NCBI RefSeq assembly: GCF_947623445.1
Contig: NC_135243.1
Coordinates: forward strand, 19,538,479-19,602,478
Origin: Clavelina lepadiformis
Taxonomy: Eukaryota > Chordata > Ascidiacea > Aplousobranchia > Clavelinidae
Length of the DNA stretch: 64,000 bases
Reading direction: 5' to 3'
Below are positions 62,661 through 64,000 of the stretch, in pieces. Each line of letters opens with the position of its first letter. Position 1 is the stretch's first letter. Below the pieces are notes generated by a model. The model saw only the letters and a list, made by a program, of their open reading frames with translations. It was not told where the DNA came from and did no database searches. Position numbers and translations under genes: made by a program.

Positions 62661-64000
62661 CTGTCAACATACGTTTGTAAATGGGTTTAGCAATTTCAGA
62701 CAATTTTAAAAAGAGTTAGAGTCATAACATGCAACATCATGAAAATATGTTGTTTACTAGTTAAAAGCTATTGATGCATCAAATTACGTAAATCATATCT
62801 AAGAAGTACCTTTGGCCAGCCAATAACTATTGCAATAAAAAGTAGAATTCAGTAAGGGTTGAATGAACATTGGCTGCATTAGAAACAACGGTAATGTATC
62901 TCTCAATTCTATCTCTTACCCAAGCCATGTGTGGAGCCTTAATACGAGAAAGTTTGAAAGTGATGGTTATGTCCTTATGTGATTATCATGTTAATAATCA
63001 AAAATAAATTTGAATGCAATCTGAACATGACTGGTGAGCATTTTCTAGCAAGATTAAGCAAAAATGTTTAACAAAGTCAACTGAGATAGTTGTTGAAACT
63101 TGTGTGGATTGCAATTACTAGGTTTACTGGTATTTATTCATTAAGTTAAGGTATATGTTATAGTTAAAAATAAATGTTATAGTCTTAAATGGTAAATATT
63201 TAAAATGTTATAGTTAAAAATACAGAGTTATAAAGTGCTAACTACCATACTTCCTAACTGTCAATTGTTAAGTCCCGAAGTCAAGTGTGTAAACTGGTAT
63301 GAAATCATGGCCAGAATACAATGCCCAAATAGCCTATTTTTAAACACACAAGAAATCTGAATTGGAGCTTTTAGAAGCTAATCATTTTCTATACAATCGC
63401 TTTAAACCACTGTTTAATGACAAAGAAGTCCCTTTCATTCATGCTAACGCACAATGAAGTCTTTGTGTCCTATGTGTTCTTTGTACACTAATTGGCTTTG
63501 TAGCAGAGCAGTTAGAGCACTACAGTGAAACTGAGGCTCAAGACGTGTATTGTATTGCAATAGTATCATAATGTCCTGGCCTTGGGCATCGCATGAACGA
63601 TGCTTGCCCAGTTGCCCTTGCTCAAGAATCCTGGAAAACGGTTACAAAATCAAGTAACATGATATAAAATTTCTTAGAAGTGATCTTTCAGAACTTGCAC
63701 AAAGAGATGTTCATTAACTGGGACTAAAACTGTGAGGAATCAAAGTTAAGTTTACGTCATGCACAGTCTTTCTACGGTCTGAGAATAAAAATTTTGATAT
63801 CGTACCATACCACTACGTTCCCTAATAAGTACTCTGCACATTGTGCATGTTAAGCCAGTCGACATGGTTACTCTTGTTGTGGGTTAAGCCTTCAGTTTTC
63901 ACCACGACGAATTTTTTGGCAGGAAAAATAATGTTTTTTTTTAAATACAATAACCTAATGAGAAAAAATGCTCACAGACAACCCTTGTTACCAGGGTTCG
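62661..64000. other. Presumed FN3K intron; no exon found
   Basis: I looked for the Gly-rich and Lys-bearing N-lobe on the minus strand without success. Contains one SINE-like segment. Confidence 0.4.
63493..63640 (+). repeat. Possible tRNA-derived SINE
   Basis: TAGCAGAGCAGTTAGAGCA resembles a pol III box A region and GAGGCTCAAGAC, 32 bases on, resembles box B. The intervening loop is the right size for a tRNA-derived head. A unique body follows. It does not fold as a functional tRNA by eye. Confidence 0.35.

Noticed and set aside
63493-63565. Functional tRNA gene
   Set aside because: Box A and B resemblance only; no convincing cloverleaf pairing, so called SINE-like instead.

Overview
The window looks like nuclear DNA of an AT-rich, compact animal genome. 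Genes have many short exons with GT/AG introns, mostly 70-700 bp, and the families are animal ones: Kidins220-type KAP NTPase, CYP3-type P450s, NACHT/LRR receptor, LDL-receptor class A modules, CCCH zinc fingers and fructosamine-3-kinase. An invertebrate chordate such as a tunicate fits best, but this is inference from gene style and family content, not from a diagnostic sequence. All gene models were assembled by hand from splice sites; codon phase was checked at the junctions of every multi-exon model.

Left third, minus strand: the 5' part of a secreted LDLa-repeat protein (390-1882) is interrupted by one in-frame TAA. It is followed by a complete 12-exon KAP P-loop NTPase of about 1,179 residues (4938-11074). 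That protein ends in four repeats of a Cys-rich module I do not recognise. Then come about 8 kb of transposon debris: a hAT relic, a gypsy-type pol relic, a small element with hAT-like ends, and an element whose inverted ends are tandem arrays.

Middle, plus strand: a 6-exon CCCH zinc-finger gene of 282 residues (19081-20814) and a full-length hAT transposon (22127-24861) with a perfect 8-bp target-site duplication. Three tandem CYP3-type P450 genes follow (25261-30855, 35394-39944, 43724-48204). All have 15 exons with conserved phases and all are open.

Right third: a 14-exon NACHT-LRR (NLR-type) gene of about 956 residues (50411-59835), then the last exon of a fructosamine-3-kinase-family gene on the minus strand (62041-62660). 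The most informative structure is a segmental tandem duplication of a P450 gene plus the NLR gene. Copies 2 and 3 of the P450 lie in the two units. The NLR survives whole only after copy 3. After copy 2 it has been reduced by collinear deletions to a relic of 2.7 kb or less, ending in a truncated NLR exon fused at about 42632 to the 5' flank of P450 copy 3. A 430-bp hAT MITE later landed in the relic, and the matching empty site is visible in intron 1 of the intact NLR.

Functionally the window mixes xenobiotic or steroid oxidation (P450s), innate-immune-type sensing (NLR), membrane scaffolding (KAP), RNA binding (CCCH) and protein deglycation (FN3K). Nothing suggests an operon; the link between the P450 and NLR genes is their shared duplication history.
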